Source of the DNA: Acidobacteriota bacterium
GTDB taxonomy: Bacteria; Acidobacteriota; Vicinamibacteria; Fen-336
NCBI GenBank assembly: GCA_022340585.1
Contig: JAJDNS010000014.1
Coordinates: forward strand, 1-64,000
Direction: 5' to 3'
DNA: 64,000 bases
Shown: in pieces, positions 60,911-64,000 of the stretch
How the letters are laid out: every line of letters begins with the position of its first letter
How positions within the stretch are numbered: position 1 is the first letter of the stretch
Notes under the pieces: model-generated
Seen by the model: only the letters and a program-made list of their open reading frames with translations
The model's database searches: none
Told to the model about the DNA's origin: nothing
Program-made: the position numbers and the translations under genes

Positions 60911-62239
60911 ATGAAGAAGCTCTTCGTGGTCGACACGAACGTGGTCCTCTTCGACCACACCTGCATCTACAACTTCCACGAGCACGACGTGGCGCTCTCC
61001 ATCGTGGTGCTGGAGGAGCTCGACCGCTTCAAGCGGGGCAACGACCTCATCAACTTCGAGGCCCGGGAGTTCGTCCGCGAGCTGGACCAGCTCGCCGGGG
61101 ACGGGCCGCTGACCGACGGGCTGCCCCTGGGGCCCGACCGGGGCCGACTGTTCATCGAGGTGGGGGAGCCGGCGTCCTCCCGCGTCGACCAGGTCTTCTC
61201 CCGGAGCAAGCCGGACCACCGCATCCTGGCCCTCGCGGAGGAGCTGCAGGTTCGTCACCCCGAGCGCTCGGTCATCCTCGTCAGCAAGGACGTGAACCTC
61301 CGGATGAAGGCGAAGTCGCTCGGCCTCGTGGCCGAGGACTACACCACCGGCAAGGTCCGGCACGTCGACCGTCTCTACACGGGGACCACGTCCTTCGAGG
61401 GGCTTCCCAGCGACACGATCGCCCGCCTGCACCAGGAGCCCCACAGCGTCCCTCTCGCCGAGGTCCCCTTCGGGCAGCCGCTGCCCCGGCTCTACCCGAA
61501 CCAGTACCTCGTCATGAAGAACGGCAGCCTCAGTGCCCTGGCCCACCACGACCGGGGGCGGGGCGCCCTCGAGCGGGTGGTCAAGCGCCCGGCCTACGGC
61601 GTCGAGCCCCGCAACGCGGAGCAGATCTTCGCTCTCGACGCCCTGACCCGTCCCGAGGTCCAGCTCACGACGCTGACCGGGCGGGCCGGAACCGGCAAGA
61701 CCCTGCTGGCCCTGGCCGCCGCCCTCGAGCAGCGCCGCAGCTACCATCGGATCTACCTGGCCCGCCCCGTCGTTCCCATGGGAAACCGGGACATCGGCTT
61801 CCTCCCCGGCGACATCAAGAGCAAGCTCGACCCCTACATGCAGCCGCTGTGGGACAACTTCTCCGTCATCCGCCACCGCTTCTCCCGGGAGAGCCGCGAG
61901 CACAAGGCCCTGGCCGAGATGATCGAGCACGAGAAGATCTGCATCGCCCCCCTGGCCTACATCCGCGGGCGCTCGCTGGACCACGTCTTCTTCATCGTCG
62001 ACGAGGCCCAGAACCTGACCCCCCACGAGGTGAAGACCATCATCACGCGCGCGGGCGAGGGGTCGAAGGTGGTCTTCACCGGGGACATCAACCAGATCGA
62101 CACCCCGTATCTCGACAGCCAGTCGAACGGCCTGACCGTGCTCATCGACCGGATGAAGGACCAGGACCTCTTCGCCCACGTCAACCTGGTGAAGGGAGAG
62201 CGCAGCCCCCTCGCCGAGCTGGCCAGCACGCTGCTGTAG
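60911..62239 (+). CDS. PIN domain-PhoH ATPase
   Basis: 442 aa. Residues 3-145 are a PIN nuclease domain (FVVDTNVVLFD with the first Asp, VVLEELDRFK, SKDVNLRMKAKSLGL). Residues about 240-440 are a PhoH P-loop helicase-like domain: TGRAGTGKTLLALAA as Walker A near 259, VFFIVDEAQNLTPHEVKT as Walker B near 360, and TGDINQID. PIN-PhoH proteins unwind and cleave RNA in known relatives. GCGAGG precedes the ATG. It has no antitoxin-like gene upstream, unlike the phoAT-phoH2 arrangement. Confidence 0.88.
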   Translation: MKKLFVVDTNVVLFDHTCIYNFHEHDVALSIVVLEELDRFKRGNDLINFEAREFVRELDQLAGDGPLTDGLPLGPDRGRLFIEVGEPASSRVDQVFSRSKPDHRILALAEELQVRHPERSVILVSKDVNLRMKAKSLGLVAEDYTTGKVRHVDRLYTGTTSFEGLPSDTIARLHQEPHSVPLAEVPFGQPLPRLYPNQYLVMKNGSLSALAHHDRGRGALERVVKRPAYGVEPRNAEQIFALDALTRPEVQLTTLTGRAGTGKTLLALAAALEQRRSYHRIYLARPVVPMGNRDIGFLPGDIKSKLDPYMQPLWDNFSVIRHRFSRESREHKALAEMIEHEKICIAPLAYIRGRSLDHVFFIVDEAQNLTPHEVKTIITRAGEGSKVVFTGDINQIDTPYLDSQSNGLTVLIDRMKDQDLFAHVNLVKGERSPLAELASTLL

Positions 62240-62274
62240 GCGGTCGAGGTCGGGCGCCGGGGAGCCTCGTGAGC

Positions 62275-62280
62275 TAGAAT
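62275..62280 (+). promoter_or_regulatory. -10 element before the last gene, probably leaderless
   Basis: TAGAAT (five of six matches) ends 8 nt before the TTG start at 62289. No ribosome-binding site and no clear -35. Confidence 0.45.
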
Positions 62281-62288
62281 CGGCACGT

Positions 62289-64000
62289 TTGGCAGGCGAC
62301 TCCAGAGCGGAAGCCGGCTCCTCCGGTCGGCTTCTCCTGTTCGCGTCCTTCCTGCTCACGGGGGCGACGGCTCTCGTGTTCGAGGTCGTCTGGACTCGAC
62401 TCCTCCTGCTCTCCCTGGGCGCCACCGCGGTCGCCGTCGGCGCGGTGCTGGGTGCCTTCATGGGCGGCATGGCCGTGGGCGCCTTCCTGGCCGGGCGGCC
62501 GCGCGTGGCCCGTCTCGACCCCATCCTCACCTACGCGCTGCTCGAGGGGTGGGCGGGTGTGTACGGTCTCGCCACGCCCTTCCTCCTCCGGCTGGGGGAG
62601 GCGCAGTCGGCACCCGTGCAGTTTGGCGTGGCGATTGCGCTCCTGATGCCGGCGACCATCGGCATGGGGGCGTCGCTTCCCGTCCTCACTCGCGCCCTGG
62701 GCCGGGGCTCGCTCTGGATCGCGGTGGACGTGGGCCGCCTGTACGCCGCCAACACCGCGGGCGCGGTTCTCGGCCCCCTCGCCGCCGTCTTCTGGCTGTT
62801 CCCGCAGATGGGTCTCCTCCGTACGCTGCACCTCGCCTCCGCCGTCGACGTGCTGGTCTGCCTCGTCCTCGTCGTGAGTCGTCGCCGCTCGTTTGCACCG
62901 TGGGTGGTCCCGAAGGCCGCGCCGTCCTCTCGGACGGGCCCCGCGGCCCGAGCCGCCGAGCAGGGTGACGCCCTGCTGCTCCTGGCCCTCTCCGTCTCCG
63001 GCGCGGTCGCGATGGTGTACGAGGTGGCCTGGACCCGGGTGCTGTCCCTGGCCTTCGCGTCCTCGGTCTACGGCGTGACCATCATGCTCTCGGCCTTTCT
63101 CGCCGGGCTCGCCGGAGGCTCGGCGTGGGCCTCGGCGGCCCTGCGCCGCGCCCCCCGACCGGCGTCGTTCCGGACGGTGGCAGCGCTCCTGGGCGGAGCG
63201 GCCCTGGCCGCCTGGCTGGGCCTCCCGGTCGGCCACGCCCTGCCGCGCCTGTTCCTGGCCCTGCACGGGGGGGCAACGGCTCAGGGAGCGACCCTCTTCG
63301 CCACGCAGTTCGTCGTCGCGGCGCTCCTCATGCTCCCTTCCGCTCTCTGTCTCGGGGCCCTGCTTCCGGTGGCGGCGAGCGTGCCCCTGCCCGAGCGCCG
63401 CGAGGTGGGGGAGCGGATCTCCCGTCTGTACACCGCCAACCTCGTGGGCTCGGCGACGGGTGCGATCCTGGCGTCCGCCGTTCTCCTGGGCCACTACGGG
63501 GTGTCGGTCACCGTGAGGCTGGCGTCGGCGGTGGCCCTGTCGGCCGCCCTCGTGCTGCTGGTCCGCACCCGGGGACTCTCGGGGCGGCAGGCGGCCGCCG
63601 CCGCGACCAGCCTCCTTCTCCTCCTCGCCGTCTCGCCCGGCGGTCGTGCGATGGCGAAGGGGATCGGCTTCTACACCGCGGCCGAGTACCAGGAGTACGA
63701 CGCGGCCGGTCTCCGTCGCGTGCTGGACGCGCACCACCTGATGTACTACCGCGACGGGCCGACGGCGACGGTCGCGGTCCACGAGGTCGGCGGATACCGC
63801 CTGCTCAAGATCAACGGGAAGACCGACGCCTCCACCGGCCCCGGTGACATGCAGACGCAGGTGCTCCTGGCCCACCTTCCGCTCATGGCCCACGACGCGA
63901 AGCGGGTCGCGGTCGTGGGCTGGGGCAGCGGGGTCACCGCGGGGGCCGCGCTCTCGTACCCGGTGGAGGACGTGGATGCCTTCGAGATCGAGCCGGCCGT
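62289..64000 (+). CDS. membrane spermidine synthase-like protein (C-terminus beyond window)
   Basis: At least 570 aa; open at the right edge. The start is TTG (LAGDSRAEAG...), the only start before the first membrane segment in that frame. Residues 15-210 and 220-430 are two sets of membrane segments, each opening with a similar phrase, ALVFEVVWTRLLLLS and AMVYEVAWTRVLSLA. That phrase is the hallmark of fused spermine/spermidine synthase-like membrane proteins. The catalytic domain begins near residue 460: YYRDGPTATVAVHEVGGYR, NGKTDAST, and VAVVGWGSGVTAGAAL as the SAM-type loop. It differs from the related gene at 37690. Actual activity unknown. Confidence 0.75.
   Translation, partial: MAGDSRAEAGSSGRLLLFASFLLTGATALVFEVVWTRLLLLSLGATAVAVGAVLGAFMGGMAVGAFLAGRPRVARLDPILTYALLEGWAGVYGLATPFLLRLGEAQSAPVQFGVAIALLMPATIGMGASLPVLTRALGRGSLWIAVDVGRLYAANTAGAVLGPLAAVFWLFPQMGLLRTLHLASAVDVLVCLVLVVSRRRSFAPWVVPKAAPSSRTGPAARAAEQGDALLLLALSVSGAVAMVYEVAWTRVLSLAFASSVYGVTIMLSAFLAGLAGGSAWASAALRRAPRPASFRTVAALLGGAALAAWLGLPVGHALPRLFLALHGGATAQGATLFATQFVVAALLMLPSALCLGALLPVAASVPLPERREVGERISRLYTANLVGSATGAILASAVLLGHYGVSVTVRLASAVALSAALVLLVRTRGLSGRQAAAAATSLLLLLAVSPGGRAMAKGIGFYTAAEYQEYDAAGLRRVLDAHHLMYYRDGPTATVAVHEVGGYRLLKINGKTDASTGPGDMQTQVLLAHLPLMAHDAKRVAVVGWGSGVTAGAALSYPVEDVDAFEIEPA

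Overview
The window is a high-GC bacterial chromosome segment with tightly packed genes and many ATGA or TGATG start/stop overlaps. Its left quarter is a sulfate/sulfite respiration locus. Genes further right include a Ser/Thr kinase fused to TPRs with a TolB/FlgO-like middle region, a cytidylate kinase-like/BON fusion, HNH-type remnants and an NTP-carrier/HEAT fusion. That combination fits an uncultured Acidobacteriota (Thermoanaerobaculia-like) member of the dsr-bearing sediment lineages. This placement is inferred from gene content; no rRNA gene or other phylogenetic marker is present.

1-17.5 kb, all on the minus strand, reading right to left: aprB, aprA, a small zinc-ribbon protein, a YkgJ-type cysteine-cluster protein, qmoA, qmoB, qmoC, a ten-haem cytochrome c fused to a TauE/SafE permease, its Alph_Pro_TM-type partner, and sat. 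After two strong hairpins come dsrM and dsrK, a terminator, a repeat-rich spacer, a YeiH-type sulfate/sulfite exporter-like gene, and the first 34 codons of dsrA at the window edge. Together these cover sulfate activation (Sat), APS reduction (AprBA), electron supply from the quinone pool (QmoABC), sulfite reduction (DsrA with DsrMK) and two separate anion-export candidates. The cytochrome-TauE fusion embedded between qmoC and sat is the most unusual item.

17.5-27.8 kb: a cytidylate kinase-like/BON fusion, a secreted beta-helix-like protein, a compact lysine/diaminopimelate operon (lysC-dapB-dapA-dapD-dapE-alr) preceded by a structured leader, a DinB-family protein and a small secreted protein. 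27.9-33.1 kb: recQ, an orphan NuoF-like flavoprotein with a membrane partner, then rightward an ErpA/IscA-type Fe-S carrier behind a promoter with a palindromic operator, and a LON-domain protein. 33-43.8 kb: a double-PDZ secreted protein, an EI24/CysZ-like membrane protein, glgC, a B1-type metallo-beta-lactamase-fold protein with Asp in place of the usual Cys ligand, a membrane spermidine-synthase-like protein, a sulfatase, a URO-D-like protein and a decayed HNH endonuclease gene surrounded by short repeats.

44-48.6 kb: a GntR(YtrA-type)-controlled ABC operon with two ATPase/permease pairs, and a tiny gene that duplicates only the C-terminal helix of its own repressor. 48.6-64 kb: an OmpP1/FadL-type porin, an RRM protein that seems to start on AUC, the kinase-TPR protein, a CPA1 antiporter, an NTP-carrier-like protein, a globin, a PIN-PhoH ATPase and a second membrane aminopropyltransferase-like gene running off the right edge.

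A recurring regulatory theme is genes without a Shine-Dalgarno sequence whose start codon lies 6-9 nt after a -10-like hexamer, which suggests leaderless transcripts. No tRNA, rRNA, CRISPR array or intact insertion sequence was seen.
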